From the NCBI GenBank assembly GCA_014084085.1, contig NPFB01000062.1:73824-88360 (forward strand): DNA of 14,537 nucleotides, read 5' to 3'. A model generated the notes under the pieces. The model worked only from the letters and a program-made list of their open reading frames with translations, had not been told where the DNA came from and searched no databases. The stretch comes from Hondaea fermentalgiana (lineage: Eukaryota > Sar > Bigyra > Thraustochytrida > Thraustochytriidae). Positions 1 to 7,308 of this stretch are shown here, piece after piece (position 1 is the stretch's first letter; each line of letters starts with the position of its first letter). A program made the position numbers and the translations under genes.

Positions 1-551
1 CGCTCGCGCGCCCGCGCTGCTCCGCGCCGCGCCGCGCGTCGCCGCCGCTGCGCGTTGCACAAGCCGCGGGCGGCAGGCTTTGCAGGTCTGCGGTGACCTC
101 GAGAGACGCGACAAAAGCGGCTCGTGCTTTGCCGGGGTCTGTGCCCGCTGCGCGCAAGCATAGATAGCATCCTGCGCTGCGATCGCCGCCTTGCTTGCAG
201 GCGTCGCGTGCCGGTCGCGGCGGCGGCTGTGCGCTGCAAGGCTGCGACGCGAGCAGATGACTTCGCTGGGGGCAGCTGCGCGCGGCCAGATGAGCAGTGA
301 GAGCTTCGGATCGTGGAGGAGAAGTTAGCGGGGCGAGAAGGTTAGGTCAGCCGTCGGGTTGCAAGCAAGTAAATGCGGACCTTTCCCTGGCCGATGGCGC
401 GACCGCGTTCACCGGCATTTGACTGACTGACGGACTGACTGATGACAAGACAAGGCGAAACAGGGCAAGGCAAGGCAAGGAAAGTAAAAGAGGTGGTGAA
501 AACCTTTAGCAATTTTTCGGTGTTGAAAGCAAAGTTGAAAGGCTCACTAAC
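1..551. other. Left-edge gene-free GC-rich region
   Basis: I see no convincing gene here. The first 60 bases are almost pure G+C and the rest stays GC-rich. The last 130 bases hold short tandem motifs: GACT units around 421-442 and GCAAG units around 465-480. An open frame of about 100 codons starting at 442 runs into the antisense strand of the downstream dehydrogenase and has no recognisable content. The region lies 3' of the minus-strand dehydrogenase, so it should hold that gene's 3' UTR. The very GC-rich left end could be the leader or promoter of a gene outside the window, but nothing in the sequence proves this. Confidence 0.5.
421..480. repeat. Short GACT and GCAAG tandem motifs
   Basis: Positions 421-442 are built from GACT units with one interruption. 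Positions 465-480 contain three copies of GCAAG followed by one G. Both lie just 3' of the first dehydrogenase gene. They are simple-sequence DNA with no visible function. Confidence 0.6.
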
Positions 552-1244
552 TCACCAAGGCAGGACCTCACCGGTGACGGCATGGAGAAAAGAACCCTGG
601 TCCTTTGAAGATAGATTGTCGATGCGCTGCATGAAGCCATCGACAGACTCATCGACCGAAATGCCAGAAGACGTGAATCCTGTCATGCTCGTGGACACGA
701 GCCCCGGATGCACAAGCGTCACAATGACTCCCTTGGGTCCAAACTCGTGACTGAGATTCATACCAAGGATGTTGAGCGCCGCCTTGGACATACGATATCC
801 GTGGTTGCCGCCCGATCCATTGTCTGCCACGGAACCAACGCGGGACGTCACAAGAAGGACCTTGCTACCTTTGCCTAGTTTGTCACCAAGCGCTTGCAGG
901 GTGCGCACGGCGCCAAAGGCGTTGACGTTCATTTGCCGCGCGGCAACGTCAAGCTTCACGTTGGCCACACGGTCAACGCCCCACTCGGGCTCGCCGATTC
1001 CAGCGTTGAAGACCAGGAGATCGATATGGTCCTCGCCCGCAAGTCCTTGGCGCAAAGTGTCCACGCAAGCATCTTCTGCCACGTCAACATCTTTGACGAC
1101 CTGGAAAGGCGCAGCGTCGCCTTGCAGCTCCTCTGGCACGCTACGGCACGTCCCAATCACGCGGTAGTCCTCCTTGGCGAGGCGCTTGGCCAGCCCCAAG
1201 CCCACGCCGCGCGAGGCGCCCACTACGACGGCGAGTCCCTTCAT
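552..1244 (-). CDS. Short-chain dehydrogenase/reductase, C-factor/sniffer-like (paralog 1)
   Basis: A 230-residue single-domain NAD(P)-dependent oxidoreductase with a Rossmann fold, probably cytosolic; its substrate cannot be told from sequence. The nucleotide-binding motif GASRGVG is at residues 9-15, the NAG motif at 80-82 and the catalytic Y-x3-K pair at Y150/K154. The catalytic serine is S138 or S134. The HPG motif at 179-181, followed by a threonine-containing loop, is typical of the carbonyl reductase sniffer/CsgA-like subgroup, whose members are about this length. The frame stays open to 1253, but the first ATG is at 1244. That ATG has G at -3 and matches the paralog's start. The stop is TGA. 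The gene lies in tandem with a second copy 324 bp upstream. There is no signal peptide, membrane segment or intron. The family assignment is firm; the reaction is not known. Confidence 0.93.
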   Translation of the reverse strand: MKGLAVVVGASRGVGLGLAKRLAKEDYRVIGTCRSVPEELQGDAAPFQVVKDVDVAEDACVDTLRQGLAGEDHIDLLVFNAGIGEPEWGVDRVANVKLDVAARQMNVNAFGAVRTLQALGDKLGKGSKVLLVTSRVGSVADNGSGGNHGYRMSKAALNILGMNLSHEFGPKGVIVTLVHPGLVSTSMTGFTSSGISVDESVDGFMQRIDNLSSKDQGSFLHAVTGEVLPW

Positions 1245-1568
1245 CTCGCTCAAGCTTCTCGTTCGCTAACTCACAGACTTTGTGAAGGAGGCGCCAGAGC
1301 TCGCACGCCCACGCCCACGCCCACGCCCACGCCACGCTCTGCTGCTACTGCCGCTGCTGCGCGCTCGGGCCTAATCAGTATTTCTGCTCTGCCAGAGGCT
1401 GCGACTCAGCCGGTGCCAGTGTGCTTTTGATCTTGTGACCGGAACAATGGGCGCCTTTGGGCGCCTTTCAAGAAAAACAACAACAAAGGGTGATGTGATG
1501 AAAAACGAGTAGATAATTTTGTGTGTCTCAGAAAGCTCCACGGGCGATCCGCTCCGCGACGGATCGTT
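1245..1568. other. Gap between the two tandem dehydrogenase genes
   Basis: This 324-bp gap must hold the promoter and leader of the first dehydrogenase and the 3' UTR of the second, both on the minus strand. It contains a GC-rich hexamer repeat at 1305-1337, a duplicated GGGCGCCTTT box near 1450-1470 and an A-rich stretch around 1470-1515. I see no clear AATAAA polyadenylation hexamer on the minus strand and no tRNA or other RNA gene. Confidence 0.5.
1305..1337. repeat. ACGCCC hexamer microsatellite
   Basis: Four perfect ACGCCC units at 1305-1328 are followed by degenerate partial units to about 1337. The array sits roughly 60 bp upstream of the first dehydrogenase start, in its leader or promoter. 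Confidence 0.8.
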
Positions 1569-2267
1569 CTACCAAGGCAGCTCTTCTCCAGAAACGGCGT
1601 GAAGAAAGTGGCCATGCTGCTCCTTGGACAGAGTGCTGATGCGCTGCATAAAGCCCTCGACCGACTCCTCCACAGAGATGCCATCCTTGTGGAAACTCGT
1701 CATCTCCGTAGACACAAGACCTGGATGCAAGAGCGCAAGAACGATACCCTTGGGAGCATACTCGAGACTAAGGCACTTGCCGAGCATGTTGAGGGCGGTT
1801 TTCGACATGCGGTAGCCGTGATCACCCCCGACGCTGCCGTTGTCTTCGATGGACCCGTAGCGCGAGCTCACGAGGATAACCTTGCTTCCTTCGCCAAGCT
1901 TTTCGCCGAGGGCTTTCATCGTGCGCGCAGCGCCAAGGCAGTTCGTGTTCATTTGCTTAAGGGCGCCGTCAAGACTAAGCTTGTCCACGCTGTCAATGTC
2001 ATTGCCGATGTCAGTGTTGACGCCGGCATTGAAGACGAGGAGATCAATGCGCGATTCTTTGGCAAGGGCTTCTCGCAGCTTGTCTACGCACGCGTCTTCT
2101 GCGACGTCGATGCCCTCGACCACTTGAAAGGGCGCCGCATCACCCTGCAATTCCTCGGGTACGCTGCGGCACGTCCCAATCACGCGGTACTCCTCCTTGG
2201 CGAGGCGCTTGGCCAGCCCCAAGCCCACGCCGCGCGAGGCGCCTACAACGACGGCGAGTTTTGTCAT
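1569..2267 (-). CDS. Short-chain dehydrogenase/reductase, C-factor/sniffer-like (paralog 2)
   Basis: A 232-residue NAD(P)-dependent short-chain dehydrogenase, paralogous to the gene at 552-1244. Visible motifs are GASRGVG at residues 9-15, NAG at 80-82, the SSRYGS segment at 134-139 holding the likely catalytic serine, the Y152-x3-K156 pair, and HPG at 181-183. It keeps the same C-terminal ending as paralog 1 (Leu-Pro-Trp). By eye the proteins are about two thirds identical overall but 47 of 50 identical at the N-terminus. The ATG at 2267 has A at -3 and is preferred; the frame is open to 2294 without another ATG. The stop is TAG. The tandem arrangement shows a local duplication. The changes around residues 83-105 suggest the two copies may differ in substrate. 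Substrate and pathway cannot be assigned. Confidence 0.93.
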   Translation of the reverse strand: MTKLAVVVGASRGVGLGLAKRLAKEEYRVIGTCRSVPEELQGDAAPFQVVEGIDVAEDACVDKLREALAKESRIDLLVFNAGVNTDIGNDIDSVDKLSLDGALKQMNTNCLGAARTMKALGEKLGEGSKVILVSSRYGSIEDNGSVGGDHGYRMSKTALNMLGKCLSLEYAPKGIVLALLHPGLVSTEMTSFHKDGISVEESVEGFMQRISTLSKEQHGHFLHAVSGEELPW

Positions 2268-3129
2268 CTTCGCGCAGAAATGCCGCTCAGTCACCTTTCT
2301 ACGTACGTACTGCTACGCACTGTTGCCTACTGAAAGCTTTCTGCAACGCAGTGCGACAATCCGGATTTGCTTCGCTCTGCTACCATCTTTGTGCTTGCCA
2401 CATGACATGACAGCGCGATGCATTTTACTGTACATCCTCTCGCAGTTCAGCTCTGCCAGCAGCTGCAGCAGCTGCGCTGCTCAAGGTCAGGCGACGCGCG
2501 AGACGCACAGCGTGACAGCGGCTGTTGCATGCACCAGCAATGCAGCATTCAGCAGCAGCTGCAGCAGCCTCGTGATGCTGACGATGACGACGCAAAGCTT
2601 CCCTGTAAAGCTCAAGCCTTCCCCCACGCGGCAAGCGTTGCCGGAACAATTCTTCTCCCAAAGGTTGTCCAAAGGCCGGATTTTTACGAACGCCGGCTTA
2701 GCTCGGCTTGGCTTGGCTTGGCTTGGCTTGGCTTGGCTTGGCTTGGTGCGATGGTCAGCTTTTTATGGCAACGTCACATTCTCGGCTGGCCATGGTGGAC
2801 CTATTCGATGCGACCGCCTGTGCCATGGCTGTGGCATGTACCTATGGTATGGTCTAACATGCGTAGTCGTGTAGTACAATGAAAACGCGTGTCATGGATG
2901 GGCTTGTGTGAAGCGGACGGAGACGACATGGTCGTCTCAGCTTATCGCCATGCTCCTAGTCTGTGCGGGAGACCGGCGCCATGACCTGCTGCTGGCTGGG
3001 ATGACGACGCGGCAACGCGTGCGGCAATTCAGAGGCTCGTGCGAACCGTCTCGGAGACAACTGGTTCATCCCGCATTGCGTTGTCCTCGTGTAAGAAGCG
3101 AGAGTTCGCTCGGCTCGCCATAGAGGTAT
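2268..3129. other. Divergent intergenic region, dehydrogenase 2 / nuclease fusion
   Basis: These 862 bp separate the starts of two diverging genes and so probably contain both promoters. The region holds two CAG/CTG-rich patches sharing a 15-bp core (about 2458-2476 and 2550-2568) and an eight-unit GGCTT array at 2705-2746. Several open frames of 60 to 225 codons cross it, but they are low-complexity, have no recognisable motifs and run over the start of the dehydrogenase, so I treat them as chance. I found no RNA gene. Confidence 0.5.
2705..2746. repeat. GGCTT pentanucleotide array
   Basis: Eight perfect GGCTT units fill 2705-2744, with GG following. The array lies about 385 bp upstream of the nuclease-fusion start. 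Its perfect units suggest a young, probably length-variable microsatellite. Confidence 0.9.
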
Positions 3130-4899
3130 ATGAACCAGAATACTTCGCGACCTCGGCTCGCAGGCTGCTTCTCTCGCTCTCGGGTGCCCGAGGAGACGTG
3201 CTCCTCGCGCCCAAGGGGCATGCAGTCGTTCGCGAGGAGACTGAACAAGACGCTGGTGATGGGCAGCCTGCGCTGCCGCAAGCGAGCATGGCTTTTGGCC
3301 CACGAACCACCAGCAATGGAGGAGAGCGCGAGCTTCCCGCTGGCCGTGGGCGAGCGGCTGCAACGCTTCGTGCCCACGTACTTTGGACCGGGCGTAGACC
3401 TCAGCTCATACCGGAGCATGAACAAAGCCCTCGCAGCCACGTACGAGGCGCTCTGTGATCCCGACGTGCAGAGAATCTACGAGGCGACCTTTGAGGTCGA
3501 TGGGGTCCTTGTGCGAGCCGATGTTCTCGAACGCGCTCCTGAGGACGATTATACCTGGGACCTCATCGAGGTCAAGTCTTCTTCCTCCGTACGCGAGGAC
3601 CATCTCATGGATTTGGCGGTGCAATCGTACGTGATCCGTCGAGATGGCAGCGTCGATCTGCGCAAGGCCTCGCTCGCGAGCATCAACGGCGAATTCAAGC
3701 TGCCAAAAGCGGACCCAGCACTTGCGGACCAAGAGCGTTACAAAGGCCTCTTTACCTTGACTACATTGCCACTTTCACCTTGCTCGGATGAGGACGGCTT
3801 GCCGCTGAGTGCCGATGAAAGTAAAACCAATGAGAAAACGAGCGACGAAACACGCGCAAGATTTCTCGCCATCAAAGAGGAGATTGCATGGATGCACGAG
3901 CACATTTTAGACGAGGACGCACCTTGTCCAGAGGTCGAGGTCGGATCGCACTGCAACAAACCGTTTCCTTGCGAGTTTTTGGAGCAATGCGAACGACACA
4001 TTCACCCGGAAGCCGAGATTCCTGTTCGCATTCTCCCTAACACCGGGCGCGTTCTAAGCAAGGAATTTGCTGCAAAAGGCATCGCTGATTTGCGAGACGT
4101 TCCAGCAAAAAGCTTGAAAACGCCCTTGCACAGGACAATTCACCGAGCGCACGAAAAAAATATTGCCGTGCGGAGCGCAAAGGTCAGACCAATGCTGTGC
4201 TCATTGCCGTGGCCGCGCTATAGTATGGACTTTGAGACGGTGCAGCAGATTGTTCCAGTCCTTGCAGGCTCAACACCAAGAGACTCAATTCCCTTTCAGT
4301 GGTCCGTGCACAAATGGTCGAGTCCAGGCGAGACACCTTCATTGGACGGTGGAGCGTCTTTTCTCTCGTTTGATCTGGACAATGTACATCGTCGATTTGC
4401 AGACTCCTTGCTCGAGGCTGTCGGGAAGGAAGGGCCAATCTTTGTGCACTCAATTGCGGCCGAACGCTCGGTCCTCAAGAAGCTGGCCAACCACCCTTCG
4501 TGCAAGGACATCAAAGAAGCGCTCCGAAAAGTTCAGTCTCGGATGGTTTGCACGCTCAAGCTCTGCAAAGAGCACTATTATGCGCCAGAACAGATGGGGT
4601 CGTTCTCGCTCAAGGCCGTGGTCAAGGGCATTCCAAATTCCGAGGTGAGATACATGGATGGCGGGGCCGTCTCTAACGGGCAAGACGCCCAAATTGCTTG
4701 GTTCATTTACAATAAAGAGAATACGTCGGCGAAGCAACGAGAGGCGCTGGCAGCGGACCTTGTGCGATACTGCGCCAAGGATACCTTTGCACTCGTCGAG
4801 CTAATCGAATACCTGTCTTTGGACGACACGGCGTTCGTCCGCGCTCGAGAAAATAGTGCTCTCGGGGTGAGAGCACAAGAAGCTATTTCATCGAGCTAG
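3130..4899 (+). CDS. Cas4/RecB-like Fe-S nuclease fused to a DUF2779 domain
   Basis: A 589-residue protein with two nuclease-like halves. Residues about 34-290 resemble the Cas4/RecB PD-(D/E)XK fold: an early cysteine (C49, in the LRCRKRAW segment), D131, the E147-V-K149 catalytic pair, Q165/Y167, and then C275, C281 and C287. Those three plus C49 would bind a 4Fe-4S cluster, as in Cas4, AddB and Exo5. Residues about 360-565 match DUF2779 (PF11074), which looks like a DEDD exonuclease fold: D367-F-E369, H440 with E445, GSFSLK at 490-495, and Y547-x3-D551. The bacterial proteins I know of this type have both parts and begin near residue 34. Residues 1-33 are extra and Arg/Ser-rich, possibly a mitochondrial presequence. 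The ATG at 3130 has poor context (T at -3); M31 at 3220 is a plausible alternative start. The gene is intronless and the stop is TAG. The role is unknown; DNA repair is an inference. A bacterial origin by transfer is likely. Confidence 0.85.
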   Translation: MNQNTSRPRLAGCFSRSRVPEETCSSRPRGMQSFARRLNKTLVMGSLRCRKRAWLLAHEPPAMEESASFPLAVGERLQRFVPTYFGPGVDLSSYRSMNKALAATYEALCDPDVQRIYEATFEVDGVLVRADVLERAPEDDYTWDLIEVKSSSSVREDHLMDLAVQSYVIRRDGSVDLRKASLASINGEFKLPKADPALADQERYKGLFTLTTLPLSPCSDEDGLPLSADESKTNEKTSDETRARFLAIKEEIAWMHEHILDEDAPCPEVEVGSHCNKPFPCEFLEQCERHIHPEAEIPVRILPNTGRVLSKEFAAKGIADLRDVPAKSLKTPLHRTIHRAHEKNIAVRSAKVRPMLCSLPWPRYSMDFETVQQIVPVLAGSTPRDSIPFQWSVHKWSSPGETPSLDGGASFLSFDLDNVHRRFADSLLEAVGKEGPIFVHSIAAERSVLKKLANHPSCKDIKEALRKVQSRMVCTLKLCKEHYYAPEQMGSFSLKAVVKGIPNSEVRYMDGGAVSNGQDAQIAWFIYNKENTSAKQREALAADLVRYCAKDTFALVELIEYLSLDDTAFVRARENSALGVRAQEAISSS

Positions 4900-5062
4900 C
4901 TCATAAGAACAAACATGATGCCTTCATTTCATTTCTTGCAATCCTTGTCCTTGCCTTTTGTCCCTTTTGCTCTTTGTGATGAGATGAGCTTGAGTCGGTG
5001 TCTTTTTCTCTCTCGCTTGCATGCATTTGCGCAGCTTCCCAGCAACACCTTTACGTTTGTAC
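4900..5062. other. Convergent 3' gap, nuclease fusion / PNGase
   Basis: A 163-bp gap between two convergent stop codons, so it holds both 3' UTRs. It is pyrimidine-rich on the plus strand. I see no AATAAA hexamer on either strand and no hairpin worth naming. Confidence 0.5.
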
Positions 5063-6064
5063 TCATGACGCCGCTCCAGCGCCATCCTCGCCACGAAGTC
5101 GCTTCCATTCAGCTTCGCCAGAGACGCGGCCCTGCTGCTCGGCATCCTTAAGATCCCGATTGGCAGCGTCCATAAAAGAGAACTGCTCCATGAGGAGGCG
5201 TGTACGCGTCACCGTGGCATCAGACGAAGTGGCGGTGCGCGCGGCCTGGCGGTGCGCGTCAAAGATGAGCGTTTCGATAACAGTCTCCGAGGCGGCATTG
5301 CGTCGAGGCTTGAGCGCCTCAAAATCCTGTGTATAACGCCGTGTGACGTCCACGACGTGGTCCGGAGCAAAGGCGACAATATAGTTGAGCTTCTTGCCCC
5401 AGCCCGCCTCATACATGAGGGGAGAATCGATGGTGCCAGGACCCTCGCAGCAGTCGCAATGCACCCAGCGGGAAACGCGGTCGCTCCAGACCTCGCACCA
5501 CACGTGGTCGGTCCAATCGAGCACGTATCGCGCCTCAAAGCCGAGGGCACGGAGCAAGAGTCCGAAGCAGTTTGCCCACTCACCGCACCGTCCTAGACGC
5601 GTTTCGAGGAGCTTGCCCGGACAATTATAACGCGGGAAGCGAAATTCGGCGCCGCAAGCTTTGCACTCGTGGATTTCGACGCGACCTGCAAGATCTGCGC
5701 GCTCATGATCGAGAGGCTCGGTGCCCCGCAGACAGTGCGTGTCATCACTCTCGCACCCTGGACACGGGAGTTTGCCGGCCCACTTGAAGAAATCGTGCTT
5801 GAACCATCGCATGAGCTCCATCAGCAGACGGTCTCTGTCCTCTGCGCCAAGCCGCTGGGCCCACCCCAGGGCCCACTGCGTCGTCTGCCCGGCGGACTCG
5901 TCGCTCTCCGCGGGCGGTGTTTGCTGCAAGCCCAGTTTCGCGGCCATCTCCCGCGCCGGCACTGCCGCGGCCGCACGGGCCTGTAGCGCGGCATCTTCGT
6001 GCCGGGCGCGCGTGCTGCGCCCCCCTCGCAGCCTCCCCGCGAACTCTTGCGCGCCGTCCGCCAT
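5063..6064 (-). CDS. PNG1: Peptide:N-glycanase (PNGase), transglutaminase-like fold
   Basis: A 333-residue cytosolic peptide-N4-(N-acetyl-beta-glucosaminyl)asparagine amidase. In this family the enzyme strips N-glycans from misfolded glycoproteins exported from the ER, before proteasomal degradation. The catalytic triad is C160 (in GRCGEWAN), H187 (in DWTDHVW) and D204 (in HCDCCE). A zinc site is formed by C101-x2-C104 and C134-x2-C137. The WFK-x-DFF-x-W block at 87-95, RFPRYN and GWGKKLNYIVAF are all near-identical to animal and yeast enzymes. It has neither the N-terminal PUB nor the C-terminal PAW domain of animal NGLY1, so it is close to the short yeast form. The first 75 residues are Ala/Arg-rich and unconserved. 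The ATG at 6064 lies in a perfect ACC-ATG-G context; the frame is open to 6085 but without another ATG. The stop is TGA. There is no signal peptide, as expected. Confidence 0.95.
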   Translation of the reverse strand: MADGAQEFAGRLRGGRSTRARHEDAALQARAAAAVPAREMAAKLGLQQTPPAESDESAGQTTQWALGWAQRLGAEDRDRLLMELMRWFKHDFFKWAGKLPCPGCESDDTHCLRGTEPLDHERADLAGRVEIHECKACGAEFRFPRYNCPGKLLETRLGRCGEWANCFGLLLRALGFEARYVLDWTDHVWCEVWSDRVSRWVHCDCCEGPGTIDSPLMYEAGWGKKLNYIVAFAPDHVVDVTRRYTQDFEALKPRRNAASETVIETLIFDAHRQAARTATSSDATVTRTRLLMEQFSFMDAANRDLKDAEQQGRVSGEAEWKRLRGEDGAGAAS

Positions 6065-6162
6065 GGTCGCGGCCGCGCTCTGCACGCGGCGACTTCGTCT
6101 TCTTTGTCACAGGGTTTTGTTGATGTCGTCAAATACCCGACAACTTGCACATCCTTTGTGTC

Positions 6163-6183
6163 CATGCATGCATGCATGCATGC
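6163..6183. repeat. ATGC tetranucleotide array
   Basis: A 21-bp run of five ATGC units, self-complementary throughout, so it could extrude as a cruciform. It lies about 100 bp upstream of the PNGase start, in its probable promoter or leader. Confidence 0.85.
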
Positions 6184-6241
6184 CCGGCCATCAGCGCGCC
6201 TTCAGGCTCGCAATTTTTTACCTTACTGTTAAGCCGCTCGG

Positions 6242-6716
6242 CACGTGCATGCACGCTCGCTCGCACGCACGCACTCGTCGTCTGATTAGCAAGACGACGA
6301 TCGTCTGCGGCTCGCTCGATTGACTGCTCGATGATCATCGTGTGCACGTGGCGTGGCAGTGGACTGCCGCCGAACGCCGCCCAACAAGACAATCGAAGAC
6401 AGCTGCTGCAGCTTGCCAGCTTGCCAGCTTGCCAAACAGCCCAACCCAGCCGACATTCGTTACGCCTTCTGCTGGCTGCAGCTGCAATACTCTCGCAGCG
6501 ACAGCAAGTCGCCGCAGATCCTGCTTCAAGGTCCGCGCCGCACCTTCGTCAACGGCACTCTCGGATCCATCACATCGACTCGGCCTTGGTTGGTCACTCC
6601 TTCGTTTCGTTCTCCACGTCATAATGACCGCAGACCTCCACAGCGCTTTCTTGCTTGACAGCCCATCCCCGCCGCAATCCACGCGCAGCAGCCGCACCGA
6701 GCGTCTTCGGCACGTG
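6242..6716. promoter_or_regulatory. Three CACGTG (E-box/G-box) sites
   Basis: CACGTG occurs at 6242-6247, 6345-6350 and 6711-6716. It is the palindromic core bound by bHLH and some bZIP factors. Three copies in 1.24 kb exceeds chance expectation, although GC-rich DNA raises the background. The placement between two diverging genes fits shared control. Binding is not shown by the sequence. Confidence 0.25.
6411..6434. repeat. GCTTGCCA x3 tandem repeat
   Basis: Three perfect, adjacent 8-bp GCTTGCCA units. They follow a CAGCTGCTGCAG stretch in the middle of the PNGase/SYLF gap. No function is evident. Confidence 0.8.
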
Positions 6717-6837
6717 CGCGAGGCTGCGTTTTCCCACCTTGGCCAGCCACTTTTGCAGCTGCAGCTCGTGTCGCAAGGGCCGCTTTCCCCGCAACAGGGG
6801 CGGAGCACCGAATTCGAGATCGACAGGAACTGGAAAC

Positions 6838-6923
6838 GAAAGAAGATAAGAACTCGGAGGAAAGGAAAGAAGCAGCAGCAGAAGAAGCAGGAGAAGAAGA
6901 AGCAGGAGGAACAGAAGCGCAGA
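6838..6923 (+). repeat. Purine-rich AGAAG/AGCAG tract in the probable SYLF leader
   Basis: About 85 bases made almost only of A and G with scattered C on the plus strand, in AGAAG, AGCAG and GGAGG units. It lies about 400 bp upstream of the SYLF start codon. It may belong to a long 5' UTR or act as a promoter element or triplex-prone tract. Confidence 0.55.
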
Positions 6924-7016
6924 ATCGCAAAGGCGGCGACCCCGCGAGTCGAGTCTCACGCCGCGCCGCCTCGCTCCGCGCCGCTCGCGCTTGTCCGCCC
7001 GCCCGCCCGCTCGGCC

Positions 7017-7046
7017 GCTCGCTCGCGCTCGCGCTCGCGCTCGCGC
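7017..7046. repeat. GCTCGC tandem array
   Basis: Consecutive GCTCGC units with one shortened unit, inside a still larger GC-rich block (about 6960-7110) that also carries a GCCC run near 6996-7010. It is CpG-rich low-complexity DNA in the probable 5' region of the SYLF gene. Confidence 0.75.
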
Positions 7047-7308
7047 ACAGCGCGCGCCGCTCGGCCGCGCTCCGTTGGCGGCGCCCGGCAGGGGCGCGAA
7101 GCTCCGCAGAAAGAGGCTCGATCGAGCCGCAGCAGCAGGACGAAGACGCCTTCGCGCGCGGGCTCGAGCAGGGCAGCGGCGCAGGGCAGAAGCTGAAACG
7201 GCCGCGGCGCGCTTCGCTTCTGAGGACGGAGAGACGCACGCACGCACGCAGACACGCACGTACGAGCGTGCGTAGAATTTGGGCTTGAGCTTGGGGGCGC
7301 AGCGCAAG

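Larger units (their letters stand above)
6065..7308. other. Divergent intergenic region, PNGase / SYLF gene
   Basis: These 1,244 bp lie between two diverging starts and should contain both promoters and a long leader for the SYLF gene. The region holds three CACGTG boxes, an ATGC array (6163-6183), a GCTTGCCA triplication (6411-6434), a purine-rich tract (about 6838-6923) and a GCTCGC array (7017-7046). Long open frames cross it on both strands, including 284 codons at 6342-7196 plus. They translate to Arg/Ser/Ala or Lys/Gln low complexity, so I do not call them genes. Confidence 0.5.

Noticed and set aside
894..2333. Plus-strand open frames (894-1430 and 1521-2333) opposite both dehydrogenase genes
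   Set aside because: They are antisense shadows. They look alike only because the two genes on the other strand are paralogs, and they carry no motif of their own.
2197..2882. Plus-strand open frames of 225 and 154 codons between dehydrogenase 2 and the nuclease gene
   Set aside because: They cross CAG and GGCTT repeats, one overlaps the dehydrogenase start region, and their composition is low-complexity without recognisable domains.
3130..4899. CRISPR context for the Cas4-like nuclease
   Set aside because: No array of evenly spaced repeats with unique spacers and no other cas-type gene occur in the window; the DUF2779 fusion is a different family context.
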